DNA from: Calamus simplicifolius
Lineage: Eukaryota > Streptophyta > Magnoliopsida > Arecales > Arecaceae
Direction: 5' to 3'
Assembly: GCA_900491605.1 (NCBI GenBank)
Contig: UESW01004352.1
Location: 664,280-728,279 of the forward strand
Length of the DNA stretch: 64,000 bases
Part shown: positions 46,436-56,889 of the stretch, piece after piece
Layout of the letters: each line of letters begins with the position of its first letter
How positions within the stretch are numbered: position 1 is the stretch's first letter
Translations under genes and position numbers: made by a program
The notes under the pieces: model-generated
Told to the model about the DNA's origin: nothing
What the model saw: the letters and a program-made list of their open reading frames with translations, nothing else
The model's database searches: none

Positions 46436-47118
46436 TGATAAGTCTATTTATTATCCCAATTTAACTATTAAAATAAATATTAATTATTTTAAATTTATAA
46501 GAATTAATACATTTTATAGATGATTGCAGAAAAGGAGCTTATAGATGAAAAGAGCTCAATTTTTGGTCCAATGATGAAGACAACACTCAAAGACTCTGTT
46601 TGCCCAAAAAGAAAGAAAGAGATGATTTCACATGATTTTCGATGCAAATTAAGGGAGATGATGTGGAACGGATGGCTAAGGAGTTTTCTCACAATATCTA
46701 AATGATCTTGAGCCAGATTGACTCCAACTTTGACTAGGAGGAAGTCCTAGACAAGCTCTATAAAATGAGGACCTCAGGCCGTAGTTAGAAGGGAGAGAGT
46801 TTTCCTTAAAGTTTTTTTTTTTTTATTTAAATCATTGTATTTAGGCCTGAAAGAGAAGAATTATGGAGGGGATGCTGGCAGTAGTAATGCATGGCTAGAT
46901 TTCTTCAACTTGAGATGATGATGAAGCCTGTAATCAAGTTCTATCTTTCTTTTTGTTCTTGATTTTATGCAATAAAAACATGCTCTTCTTTTATATCTTT
47001 CAAGTTATATTCTGATCGAGGTTTTGATTTGGCATACACGACATGTACCCTCTATTGACGTGCCATGATTTTAAGATACGGTACATGCCTAAGAGAGACA
47101 AATTATAGTATGGTACAT
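46436..47118 (+). repeat. Athila-type 3' LTR (truncated)
   Basis: Same start and order as the 5' LTR at 27373. Similarity ends near 47118 ('AGTATGGTA'), after which the sequence no longer follows the 5' LTR at 39740 onward. The last about 370 bp are missing. Confidence 0.8.
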
Positions 47119-47603
47119 GTTTAAAATAAATTTATCTTAATACATTATGTAGGTTATTTTTTTAACTTTTCTATTTCTTATTTTAATTTTAAAAAAAAAA
47201 ATAATTTTTTTTCGATGCTTTAAAGCGTTGGCAAAATTAGAAATTGCCGATGCTTTAAAGCGTTAGCAATGTCGATATATCCTGATGCTTTTAAAAGCGT
47301 TATAAACTTTTGCTTTTGCCGATGGCAAGGCTATATGTTACCGATGCTTTAAAGTGTTGGCATTTCTCGACGATAAGCATCGGGAAATAGCAAAAGTTCA
47401 TGATGCTTTAAAGCGTTGGCAAGAACAAAATTTGCCGATGCTAAAAGCGTTGGCATGTCCCGATGCTTATAAAAGCATCGGGATATCCCGCCTCTACTCC
47501 CTTTATCCCGATGCTTGACGAAGCATCGGGACGATATTTTTTTATGCTTTTTAGCATCAAAATGACATTTTTATCATCGGCTATTCTATTATTTATTGTA
47601 GTG
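47119..47603. mobile_element. CACTA 3'-end fragment with subterminal repeats
   Basis: From about 47210, a dozen copies of GATGCTTTAAAGCGTTGGC-type words occur in both orientations, ending TTATTGTAGTG at 47603, a CACTA right terminus. The repeat words match the CACTA at 27983-39665 in style (CCGATGC, GCATCGGG), not the relic at 26147. A left half is not present nearby. Confidence 0.7.
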
Positions 47604-48007
47604 TATATATGTTTTATCAATAAAGCTTGGTAGGATTTTCATCCTCTTAACTACAGTTGAAATAATAAAAAATTTTGATACATGAGTATTCTATTTTTTT
47701 CTTTTTCTTCACTTAATTTTTCACCATCTCATGCACATTTTTATCCTTCAATACATCAGGTGACATCGCCTCAGTTCTTTTTCCATTTTATTTTTTTTTA
47801 CAAAGAAATCTTACTCTTTTATGGGGTTTAAATTTTTTTAATGAAAAATAAAAAAGCTAAAAACTTTTTAATTAATGTATTAATTAGAGACGTATGGTGA
47901 GAAATAAAGGAAGAGGAAAAAGGTGAGAGGATGGGAAAAGGGGAGGCCTTAATTATAGGCTACCTTACTTTTATATTTGTATGTCAAAAGAGGGCTAGTG
48001 CAAGATA
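47604..48007. other. Unassigned AT-rich sequence
   Basis: No coding potential or element ends recognised. Confidence 0.5.
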
Positions 48008-49545
48008 GTTTTACTCAGACAACAGGAGACCTTTTGGAGGCAAAGATATCGGATCCATTGGCTTTGAGAAGAGGACCACAATACTAGATTCTTTCATCAG
48101 ACTACTTTGGATCGTCGTTCTATAAACCGGATCGGATGGTTAGTAGATGATGAGGGCCATTCTAAGGAGAATGTCTTGGTCATCCGGGACCAGCTATTTC
48201 ACTTTTTTAGTCTAAATGGATGGAGCAAATAGGTATTGGGTATGTAGTCCATCCTGTCCCGACTTCACATAGGGTCGTTGATGGAGAGAATGTCTTCCTT
48301 ACGATCACTAGAAGAGATCCGGTCAACTTTATAGGACCTTGGGCCAAATAAGGCCCTTGGGCCTGATGGGTTTCCACCCTTTTCCTTCGCTACTATTGGG
48401 GTATTGTTGGTCAGGATGTTATTCAGACAGTTCAGCTTATCTTTCGGTCCAAGTCTATTCCTTCTGACTGAAAATCGAACGTTCATCACCCTAGTTTCCA
48501 AACGTCCGGATGATTTCTTATCCTAGCACTATCGGTGCATCAGTTTATGTACCACTTTATATAAGGTCTACGTTCGACTCTTAGTCATCCGCCTTCAGAG
48601 AGAGGTCCCTCTCCTCATCTTCTTTGAGCAGGATGCTTTTATCAGAGGTTGTAGTATCACTGATAATGTTCTTATAGCTCAGAAATTTATGCATGATCTC
48701 TAAAGATTCTTAGTCCGACAATATCTTATGGCTGTTAAGCTGAACATGAAAAGAGCTTATAACAGAGTGAGTTGGGTTTTCCTTCACCGAATGCTTCATG
48801 AGTTTGGCTTTGCTGATATCTTCATTAATGGATCATGGCTTGCATTCACAGCCCGACGTTCTCTCACCTTATTAATGGCAGTCGTATTGACTTTTTTCAC
48901 TCAACGGGCTGCATTAGGGATGTCCCTTAGCTCCTTTTTTGTTCATCCTTTCTGCTGATGATATGTCACATGCTTTCTCCCTAGCAATGCAGGACTCTCG
49001 TCTTGACCCATACCTTGCTGGACCACAAGCTCCTCTGTTCTCTCATCTTTTTTTGCTGATGATTATATATTGTTGGGCCATGTATCGGTCCAAAATGCAG
49101 CAACCTTTGCTTCCATTATTCAGTGTTACTGTCGAGCTTTTGAATAAATGGTCATCTGCAAAAGTCTATGGTTTGCTTTTGCCCTAAGACAATCCTTAGG
49201 TCTCGAGCTGTTGTCACTCTGGTATTAGGGCACATGCTGATCGTCTATCTAATCTGGGGATTCCTATTACAGGAAGACAACCATGAAGGAGGGACTACAA
49301 TGATTTGGAGCGGCAGATATGTGACCGTCTTGGTAGATGGCAGGTTACTGAATTATCTATGATGGGTAGTATTACCCTTTTGCGGTTTGTCCTCACCTCG
49401 CTCCCGCTTCATATCTTATCTAATGCTGTTATTCGAACTACATGCCTAAGGAAGATTGAAAGGTGCTTCTAGGATTTTCTCTAGGCATCTACGTAGGATG
49501 GCCATGGTCTTCATTTGCTGGCATGAGATACTGTCTGTCTGCCAA
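48008..49545 (+). pseudogene. LINE fossil: reverse transcriptase segment
   Basis: Collinear with about 5170-6740 of the LINE at 2329-8333, same strand: the segment before RT ('TRFFHQ'-like), 'GPDGF', 'FIRG.SI.DNVLIAQ.FMHDL' (about 48640-48700), 'MAVKLNMKRAYNRVSWVF' (48728-48781), the RT palm 'LFLLMIIYCW' where the FADD motif has been lost by frame change, and 'RLRRIERCF'-like sequence at the end. It has many stops and frame changes, and neither LINE end is present. It breaks off into a minisatellite at 49546. Confidence 0.85.
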
Positions 49546-49845
49546 TCCGAAAAAAATTTTCCAAGGGAGTTTCAGAGGGAATTTTTTCGAGGGATTTTTC
49601 GAGGAAACTTTTTTGAGGAAAAATTTTCAGAGATTTTTGATGGATTTTCCAAGGGCAATTTACCAAGGGATTTTTCATGGAAAAATTTTTGAGGAAAAAA
49701 TTTTTGAGGGATTTTCAGAGGGATTTTCCAAGGAAAAATTTTTGAGGGATTTTTTGAGGGAAAAATTTTCGAGGGATTTTTCGAGAAAAAATTTCGAGGG
49801 ATTTTTCGAGGGATTTCCAAGGAAAAATTTTTGAGGAATTTTAAA
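49546..49845. repeat. GAGGGATTTTTCGAGG minisatellite
   Basis: About 300 bp of irregular tandem repeats of roughly 15-25 bp made of GAGGGATTTT, TTCGAGG, GGAAAAATTTT and CCAAGG. Such words are typical of subterminal repeats of some plant CACTA families. The array is open in several frames, which gives meaningless Phe/Lys-rich translations. Confidence 0.78.
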
Positions 49846-50645
49846 ATTTTTTAAATAGCTTTTCTTTATTTCAAAGGAAATTATCCATCGCTAAATAAAT
49901 ATCCGAGGAAACAATCCCTCACAAAATAGCTTTTTTTTTAAAATACACCTGATATATATATACAAATTATCCATAAGTGCCATTATATCCAAATTCATAA
50001 CAAACAAGTTCATCATATCCAAGTTCAAAAAAAGTTATACAAATGTCATCATATCCGATTTTCATAATAAAAAAAAAATATCACAAACAAATATCATTCC
50101 AATCATAGAAAAAAATATAAATCCTTCTCCTCGTGATCATCATTAACATTATCATAATCACTATCATTTACAGAGGTAGCAGCTAGAGATGGTGCTGAAA
50201 CTGTAGATGGATTGACCTGCATCTTTTTCTATTATAAGACTCATGAACTCCTTAGTACAAAAAATACAAACAGATAACTCAATGTTTTAAGCTGCTAATT
50301 GACTGTTATGATTAGCTAACTCCTCATTTCGGATAGATACAGTCTTAAATATAGGATGGTACAATAGCGCTTGGACAAGCAAACATATCTTCATGTTAAA
50401 CTGCATTGTTTTTTCCTGACTATCTACAACTAAGACTGCAAATTAATAGCTCCATCTTAGTTAATAGTGCTGCCATCCAGGCAATCAAGAGAATAATTCA
50501 TTGAATGCATGAACCTCTTTATTTAATTGGAATTGTAGCAAAGTACATGGAGAGGCAAGTCACCTTTAACATAACTACTGGAACGAGGAACGTCACATTT
50601 AATCCTCAGCAATGCAGCTGCCAATAGTTGTCACGTAGTCCACAT
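49846..50645. other. AT-rich sequence and likely 3' UTR of the HDS fragment
   Basis: About 50450-50645 follows the HDS stop codon on the - strand and contains AATAAAG (complement of about 50517-50523), so it may be the original 3' UTR. On the left, near 50110-50230, the - strand has a short acidic stretch ('NDSDYDNVNDDHEE') of unknown origin, possibly the tail of a transposon protein. Confidence 0.4.
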
Positions 50646-52020
50646 TTACTCATGTGGATCAACCCAACGTCCATGGTCTTTTATCAGCCGAATTAACGCT
50701 TCAGTTGCATGCTCAATTGCAATACCTCGCTTGACCACCATCTGATGCATGGAATTTATTGTGTCAGCTTTCATTTTTCATAATAGATCTGCTACAGTTG
50801 TTTAATTTGTACCAATTACTTGCTACAATAATGAGTTCATCCTATCTTTTAGTGGGAAAAATCTGTTAACGTTGAATCTAAAAAAGTTCAAAAATCAAAA
50901 TTCTAGTTTCAAAACATCTAAAACATGAAACAATTAGGAAGAAGGATGTATGATGTGTCAAGGCATTCTAGAACTTGTAAGAGAGTTGAAGTCAGTCCTA
51001 TCCTTATACAACATTCATTTTCTAAAACTAAAACTTATGAAATGGAATTGAAAAATGGCAGGATAAAATTATTCTAGGCAGATTTTAATAACACAAAGTT
51101 GTTTCAAGATGCCGAAAACTCTGAGATTGACTGCTAGGCACTTAAGATAGGATAAAAACCTATCAAGCATAAGCTGCCTGTCGTAACAATGCAAATCATT
51201 GTTATTTGAGAAGTACTCCAAAGATGCTTCAAACCCAGATATATTTTCAGTGTTGAGACACTCAACTCTTACTGTATATGACTTCTAGAAAGATCTACTG
51301 CATCTAACTTCTAGAAAGATATCAATATCATGCACCGATATGCAACACTTAAAACATCTCAAGGCTTAGTGCATCGAGTTAATTGCATCGACAGATGATA
51401 TATGGAAAGAAGTTTGTGCACGTGCAGTCATTTCATAGGAGAAACAAAAATTACTTTTCTAACATAGAGATCAATTTTTCCTGGAGCACCACCAATATAT
51501 CCAAAATCTACATCAGCCATCTCTCCTGGCCCATTCACAATACAACCCATGATGGCAACCTGCAAGAGAAAAGAGAAAATTGTTAATGTCAACTCAATTT
51601 TATCAATGCCTTCAGATGATGGGATCACAAATTTACTGAAACGCCAGACAAGTGTGATGTCTTTTCCCTAATTATCTCGGCACTGATTTCTTGAATATTA
51701 AATAGTGTACAACCACAAGATGGGCACGACACATAATCCTCCAGCAGGGTTTTATGCATGAATTATTATTCCTTGACAACCAGGTAACAAGTCTAAGAAT
51801 CAAGATTGTTGACAAGTTTCGCTTGACGGCAAGAAAATAACACATAAATAAAGGGCTTACGATTTTTGTGTTGCTCATTCTGCAACCCTGAAGTAAGTTA
51901 AACGATGTACTTCTTAAGAAGTCCAAATCTCGATCAGAAGCCTCAAGCAGTACTCCATCCCTAAGGCCATCAACTAAAAGAGCACCGGCATAGCTCCCAG
52001 CAGCCACGACTAGATCATCT
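50646..52020 (-). pseudogene. HDS: Last four exons of HDS (IspG/GcpE), 5' part missing
   Basis: HDS makes hydroxymethylbutenyl diphosphate in the plastid MEP isoprenoid pathway. Four exons read on the - strand: 51861-52020 (enters in phase, 53 full codons: 'DDLVVAAGSYAGALLVDGL', 'NLLQGCRMSNTK'), 51637-51738 ('YVSCPSCGCTLF', 'SAEIIREKTSHLSGVS'), 51455-51559 ('VAIMGCIVNGPGEMADVDFG'), 50646-50741 ('VVKRGIAIEHATEALIRLIK', stop). All have AG/GT borders and compatible phases, with no internal stop. The CPSC and MGC cysteines that hold the 4Fe-4S cluster are present. The upstream barrel domain, the middle domain and the transit peptide are absent, and conserved positions have changed (DGLRDGV, one extra Ile in EIIREK). 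It is thus a gene fragment, not an enzyme. Exon 5' of it may come from another gene (52855-52998). Confidence 0.87.
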
Positions 52021-52854
52021 CTGTGAAGTGTGAATAGTACAGCTAGTATGAGTGAAGCAAATAGGCATAGAAATGTATCGGTATCAGGTAGCAAACATGC
52101 AAGAAAAAGAATAATCAAGGAAATGCTCAAGGATGCCTCGAGAAGGAGAGGTCACAATCAGTGAAAATTACTAATGCAGGTATGCTAAGGCAGCACTAAA
52201 AAGAGCAAAAGGATCATGATTATAGAAACAAAGATGTGATGAAACTCAATTGGAAATTATGGCATCAAAGAGAACAGATTCTTTTACATGACAAGCACAT
52301 TTAAAGAAGGCAAGATAGATAGAATTTTATCTTAGCACAATGACTAGATCAACAATCATTACCAAAAGACTTTTCGAAGTGTCCCACACTTGTAACTCAA
52401 ACTAAAAGATGAAATGCCAATGCCCAACAATTAGATATCTTAAGGCTAAAAGCTAGACTGGACATATTCTATTCCAGAATGATGAAACTATCCTGACGGT
52501 GGTGGCAGAAGAGCATCATCCCCTACGAATGGTTCATGGCGGGCTGCAAATTTACACGAGGAAAGGGATTTGAAGAGTCAGGGACCATTCATGCAATATG
52601 CTTTGCTCTACCACAACACGTAAAGCGTATAATACTCCAGTGGTGCTAATAGTTGTTCTAGTTTCATTATTCAAAAGCTGTAATCCTTTCGGATCCGAAG
52701 ACAACCATGAAACGGAAGAAGTTTAACTGCAGGTAGGCGGAAGGGACACAAGCAGACCACCGATAGGAAGCAGGCCATATATCATCACACTATCAATAAG
52801 ATAGAAAAGTCACATGCCTTAAAAATGTGGAGGATTCCAAGACTACTTTGATTC
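52021..52854. other. Intron-like sequence between HDS exons and an upstream exon-like piece
   Basis: No coding sequence recognised on either strand. I looked for the next upstream HDS exon on the - strand and did not find it. Confidence 0.5.
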
Positions 52855-52998
52855 TTAATCCACAAATTGCCGGATCACTAGGAATTCGGGCGGCAATCCC
52901 TCCTCGTCCTACTTCCCGTTCAAGATCCCCGACATCAGATCCATGGCCGAGAACTTCATGTCCCCGGAATGCATCCCAAGATCCAGCAATCGTTTCAT
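52855..52998 (-). pseudogene. Exon-like piece resembling the N-terminus of NADPH-cytochrome P450 reductase
   Basis: On the - strand, 'MHSGDMKFSAMDLMSGILNG' then K, an in-frame TAG, then 'DEEGLPPEFLVIRQFV'. The pattern (short polar start, DLM..IL.GK.D, then acidic and a hydrophobic start of the membrane anchor) is like class II plant P450 reductases, where it would be the first exon. Upstream on the - strand is a CT/GA-rich 5' UTR-like stretch. Only about 45 residues can be compared, so the assignment is tentative. The TAG would prevent translation of a full reductase in any case. It lies in the same orientation as, and about 830 bp upstream of, the HDS exons. Confidence 0.4.
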
Positions 52999-53106
52999 CT
53001 TGTCCCCGATCGCCTCTCTCCCCAGCGTTCTCTCTTGCTCTCTCTTCTTGATTCTCAGAGGGGAGAAGAGAAGAGGAGAGGAGAGAGAACGGGTGAGGGT
53101 TTGGGA

Positions 53107-53123
53107 GGGGGGGGGGGGGGGGG

Positions 53124-53151
<28 letters not shown>
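53107..53151. repeat. Poly(G) and (GA)n microsatellite
   Basis: Eighteen G (53107-53124) followed by about 13 GA units. On the - strand this is a (CT)n poly(C) tract in the presumed 5' leader of the exon-like piece at 52855-52998; such CT tracts are common in plant 5' UTRs. Length may be unreliable in assembly. Confidence 0.85.
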
Positions 53152-53152
<1 letters not shown>

Positions 53153-53154
<2 letters not shown>

Positions 53155-54270
53155 GGTGAACATGAGCAATCTTCGGTGGCAGAGAATAGGAGATCGGCGA
53201 TGATTTAGGGTTTCGATGGAGATCTTCGGTGGCTTGAGCGTTTTGCGATTACATGTTGGAAGAAAACGGGGGGGGAGGGGTTGAAGGACGCCGAAAATTT
53301 TGGCGCCTACGGAGGACGTCGAAATTTTTTTAACGATATTTAAAAATATAATTTTTTTGAAAGAACTATCAAAATTTTATTAATCATTTAAATCTCTTCA
53401 TAAACTATTTAAATAATTATTAATATATAAGTTACTATTTTTTTTTGCTGTTTTAGTTGGATCGTTGAAAAAAAATCTTATTTATTATTCTATATAAATA
53501 AAAAAAAATTTAAATCAAATAAGATCAATGATGGATGTTCCGAGGGTGAGATCCCCTCGTAAACATCATCAGTAGTGCAAGAAGCATGCTAACTTCGCAG
53601 AGGCAAGCCCTCCGGTCATGATGGCAGGGCCACCACCAGGAGGACATGGCTGTATGGGACGTCAACTATATCAACAACGAGTAGGATGTCCTCTATATCA
53701 TGTACGATAGAGATGTTTAATAATATGTAAAAAATAATAAGATTTTTATCGTTACTTCTAGAAAAAAGAGGTCTTGAATATAGATGAATTTAATTTAACA
53801 AGAGACATAGAATAGAATTGATTTGATGGCTACAACCCCTGACTTGACCCAACCCAAACTGGATTCGAACTGAATATCCATATTTTATGGATTGGGACTG
53901 GGTTATACATGGACATGTCCTGACCTGAATGACCCATTAGGTCAAAAATTTGATCATGGATCTGACCCAATTTTTTATTGAATTGGATTTGGGTTCAATA
54001 TCAAGACTTGACCAAGGAACCAAGTCAGGTTGGGATCAAGCATAATTTGGTCTCACCCCTACACATTTGTAACCCTAGGTCCAAGTGTGAGAGGGAAGAA
54101 ACTGGTGAGCGAGCGCCACAAGCTTTGAAATTTAGATTTGTCCTAAGATCTTTAACTATTAGAATTGATCTAGGAGCTCATATATATATATATATATATA
54201 TATTACCATTTAAAATTGTATTTAATGGGAGATATTTTTTAAAGAAAATATAGTGGGAAGAACTATCAAN
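53153..54270. other. Unassigned sequence ending at a single N
   Basis: No gene or element ends recognised. Words such as GGCGCC and GACGTCGAAATTTT near 53280-53330 look like transposon subterminal repeats. (TA)n at about 54180-54204. An ambiguous base (N) at 54270 marks the exact start of the repeat array that follows. Confidence 0.5.
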
Positions 54271-54318
54271 ATTTTTTAGGATTCGGGTGGCTTCTGCAGC
54301 AGAATCATTGTAATGAGG

Positions 54319-54326
54319 TATTTATA
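54319..54326 (-). promoter_or_regulatory. Orphan peptide-gene promoter (copy 0), coding part missing
   Basis: TATAAATA on the - strand, within the same promoter and 5' UTR sequence as the intact copies (54271-54500 matches 57861-58090). The coding sequence that should follow at lower coordinates is absent: similarity stops at the N at 54270. Confidence 0.75.
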
Positions 54327-55210
54327 AGCTCAAACGTTCGGATAGATAAGTACAATATCTAATTAAATGATGAGTCACGAGACGCTCTTTCGCAAGGGAT
54401 GTTGTTAGAGTCACAAGGTGGACGTGTTGTCAGAGTCATGAGGCGAAGTGATGAAGAAAATTTTATCCGTTCATTGCTTTTACATTTTGTTTGGATGGAA
54501 AGAAAGTGGGAGGAAAGAAAACTAGGGGAAGAGAAAAGTGGGAGAAAAGAAAATTAGAGAGAAAATATTTTCTCTCCTTCTATTTAGATGAGTGAGAGGA
54601 AAATAGAGAGGAGAAAAACGTTGATAATTTATAATGAACAAAGTTTTTTCCCTCTATTTTTCATCTAGTTTTCTTTCGTCCCTACTTTTATCTCCATCCA
54701 AATAAGGTAAACTTCATTTTCTCTCCTATTTTTCCCTCTAGTTCTTTTTTCTCTCTACTTTTCTATCCATCCAAATAGAGGCTAAATGATGGAGGAACAT
54801 TAAATTCTAGAGCACAATGCAATGAACAAAGAAAGTGACGAGCATGGTGAGGACAATGCAAGTGGGGATCCCAATGCATACGCAAAGATAGCAGGAAAAG
54901 AGAATGGGGTGGACCCTATGAAATCATTTAGAATGTCAGCATTTGGAATGTCAGCGCCATGCATCCTATGAAATCAAGACAGAATTCTTTAAGTTAAAAT
55001 TATATTTTTATTAGAGAAACAACGATTTTCAAATTCTCTCTCCTTTACATAATTAATATATTATATCATAACATTTATCAGTACACATATTGCATAACTA
55101 CTAAAACTAAAAGATCGTCACACATATTACATAACTTAAACTGAAACTAAAAGATATGATATAAACTAGAACAACAAAAAGAGAGAGATTAATGCTAATG
55201 CTGCAATCAT

Positions 55211-55387
55211 TTATTTTGAAGCATTGCAGCAGGTACCCCTCCCTCTCCAAAAGCACCAATAGGAAAAGCAAGATTTGTTGTACTCATTTGGAGCTATAGC
55301 TGGAGCTTCTGCCGCATGAAGAAAAACAAAGGACATAATGAGCAGCAGCAGCAGTATCATCAAAATGATTTGGAGGCTCTTCATCAT
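55211..55387 (-). CDS. Small secreted cysteine-rich peptide, copy 1
   Basis: 58 residues, not recognised. Starts at the first of two ATG (MMKSLQ), about 50 bp after the TATA box at 55438-55445. A strongly hydrophobic signal peptide (residues about 6-23) ends in HAAEA, a good cleavage site near residue 28. The predicted mature part is about 30 residues: a short Ala/Pro stretch, NEYNKSCFSYWC, then FWRGRGTCCNASK. Four Cys, two N-glycosylation sequons (NKS, NAS), an RGR basic motif. The stop codon overlaps AATAAA. The same protein is kept in copies 3 and 4 while the flanks are free to drift. Function unknown; a signalling or defence peptide is possible but not shown. Confidence 0.72.
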   Translation of the reverse strand: MMKSLQIILMILLLLLIMSFVFLHAAEAPAIAPNEYNKSCFSYWCFWRGRGTCCNASK

Positions 55388-55437
55388 CAAAGATTTTTTA
55401 GGATTCGGGTGGCTTCTGCAGCATCATTGTAATGAGG

Positions 55438-55445
55438 TATTTATA
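55438..55445 (-). promoter_or_regulatory. TATA box of peptide copy 1
   Basis: TATAAATA (as TATTTATA on the + strand), about 51 bp before the start codon. The sequence between is conserved in all copies and has no upstream ATG in copy 1 that opens a competing long frame. Confidence 0.68.
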
Positions 55446-56676
55446 AGCTCAAAAGTTTTGATAGATAAGTACAATATCGCATTAAATGATGAGTCATGAG
55501 ACGCTCTTTCGCAAGGGATGTTGTAGGCAGACGTGTTATCAGAGTCATGAGGCGAAGCAACAAAGAAAATTTTATTTGTTCATCGCTTTTACATTTCTCT
55601 TTGGATGGAGAGAAAAGTGGAAGGAAAGAAAACTGGGGGAGAGAAAAATGAGAAAAAAAAATTAGAGAGAAAATATTTTCTCTCCTTATGTTTGGATGAG
55701 TGGGAGGAAAATAGAGAGAATAAAAAAGTTGATAATTAAAATGTTAATAATGTCCTTATTATAATGATTAAATAATGCATTGATTTTTTTCTTGAAGGGT
55801 TAATATCGGAATGAAAAAAAATGAAAGATCACTTTTGAGTTTTCTCTTCGAAATCTCTCTGGTTGGGAGAGAAAACTTTTATGTGGGGCCCACCACTTTT
55901 TTTCTCTATTTTCTCCTCTAGTTTTCTTTCCTCCCTACTTTTCTATCTATCCAAACAAGATAAACGTTATTTTCTCTTGTTTTTTCCTCTAGTTTTCTTT
56001 CCTTTCTACTTTTCTCTCCATCCAAACAAAGGCTTAGCCTCCATTTGGATGGAGAGAAAAGTAGTGAAGAAAAAAAACTAGAGGGAAAAATAGGAGAGAA
56101 AATGAAGTTTATCTTGTTTGGATGGAGATAAAAGTAGAAAGAAAGGAAAACTAGAGGGAAAAATAGGAGAGAAAATGAAGTTTACCTTGTTTGGATGGAG
56201 ATAAAAGTAGAAAGAAAGAAAACTAGAGTAGAAAACAGAGGAAAAAAGTGGTGGGCTTCAAGTAAAAGTTCTCTCCAAACCAAAGAGATTTTAGAGAGAA
56301 AACTTAAAAGTGCTTTTTTATTTTTTTTATTCCGATATTAACCCTTCAAGAAAAAAACTGATGCATTTTTTAATCATTTATAATAAGGACATTATTGTCA
56401 TTGTAAATTATCAACTTTTTTTCCTCTCTATTTTCCTCCCACTCATCCAAACAGAAGGAGAGAAAATATTTTCTCTCTAATTTTTTTTTCTTCCCACTTT
56501 TCTTCCCCCAGTTTTCTTTCCACTTTTCTCTCCATCCAAACTGAAATGTAAAAGCGATGAACGGATAAAATTTTCTTCATCGCTTCGCCTCGTGAACTGA
56601 CAACATCCCTTGCGAAAGAGCACCTCATGACTCATCATTTAATGCGATATTGTACTTATCTATCGAACTTTGAGCT

Positions 56677-56684
56677 TATAAATA
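56677..56684 (+). promoter_or_regulatory. TATA box of peptide copy 2
   Basis: TATAAATA on the + strand, 53 bp before the ATG at 56737, same context as the other copies. Confidence 0.65.
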
Positions 56685-56736
56685 CCTCATTACAATGATG
56701 CTGCTGCAGAAGCCACCCGAATCTAAAAAATCTTTG

Positions 56737-56889
56737 ATGATGAAGAGCCTCCAAATCATTTTGATGATACTGCTGCTGCTCATTATGTCCTTTGTTTTGC
56801 TTCATGCGGCAGAAGCTTTACAACAAATCATGCTTTTTTTTTTGGTTCTATTGGAGAGGGCGGGTACCTACTACAATGCTTCAAAATAA
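56737..56889 (+). pseudogene. Small secreted peptide, copy 2 (broken)
   Basis: Same start (MMKSLQIILM) and signal peptide as the other copies. After HAAEA the coding sequence is 24 nt shorter: a deletion shifts the frame through the mature part, and a second indel restores it for the last residues (NASK). All cysteines are lost: three positions encode unrelated residues, and the last pair is changed to Tyr-Tyr. An upstream in-frame ATG at 56695 lies close to the expected transcription start and is unlikely to be used. The only copy on the + strand. Confidence 0.75.

Larger units (their letters stand above)
27373..47118 (+). mobile_element. Athila-type Ty3/gypsy element without RT or integrase, hosting nested insertions
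   Basis: Two copies of the same LTR (starts TGATAAGTCTATTTATTAT at 27373 and 46436) enclose a primer-binding site, gag and protease. The primer-binding site TTGGCGTCGTTGCTGGGGA (40131) is that of Athila/Tat elements. No RT, RNase H or integrase is found, so it is a deleted, non-autonomous copy. About 13.1 kb of its 19.7 kb is foreign: the CACTA at 27983-39665 (with its own copia insert) and the solo LTR at 42458-43859. The 3' LTR breaks off near 47118. Confidence 0.82.
55391..56736. repeat. Head-to-head inverted repeat between peptide copies 1 and 2
   Basis: The upstream region of copy 1 (55391-56033) and that of copy 2 (56034-56736, + strand) are inverted copies, each about 650-700 bp and clearly similar throughout (TATA box, GCGAAGC box, purine-rich block, CCGATATTAACCC block). 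They could form a large hairpin or act as a shared bidirectional promoter region. Confidence 0.8.

Noticed and set aside
49456..49834. Two overlapping long open frames with Phe/Lys/Arg-rich repeats
   Set aside because: They are open only because they run through the GAGGGATTTTTCGAGG minisatellite; several frames are open on both strands.
52909..53208. Open frames through the GA microsatellite
   Set aside because: Length comes from the poly(G)/(GA)n tract; only the part at 52855-52998 on the - strand has exon-like character.
56695..56736. An upstream ATG start for peptide copy 2
   Set aside because: It lies within a few bases of the expected transcription start, and the other copies have no matching in-frame extension. 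The MMKSLQ start is conserved in all copies.
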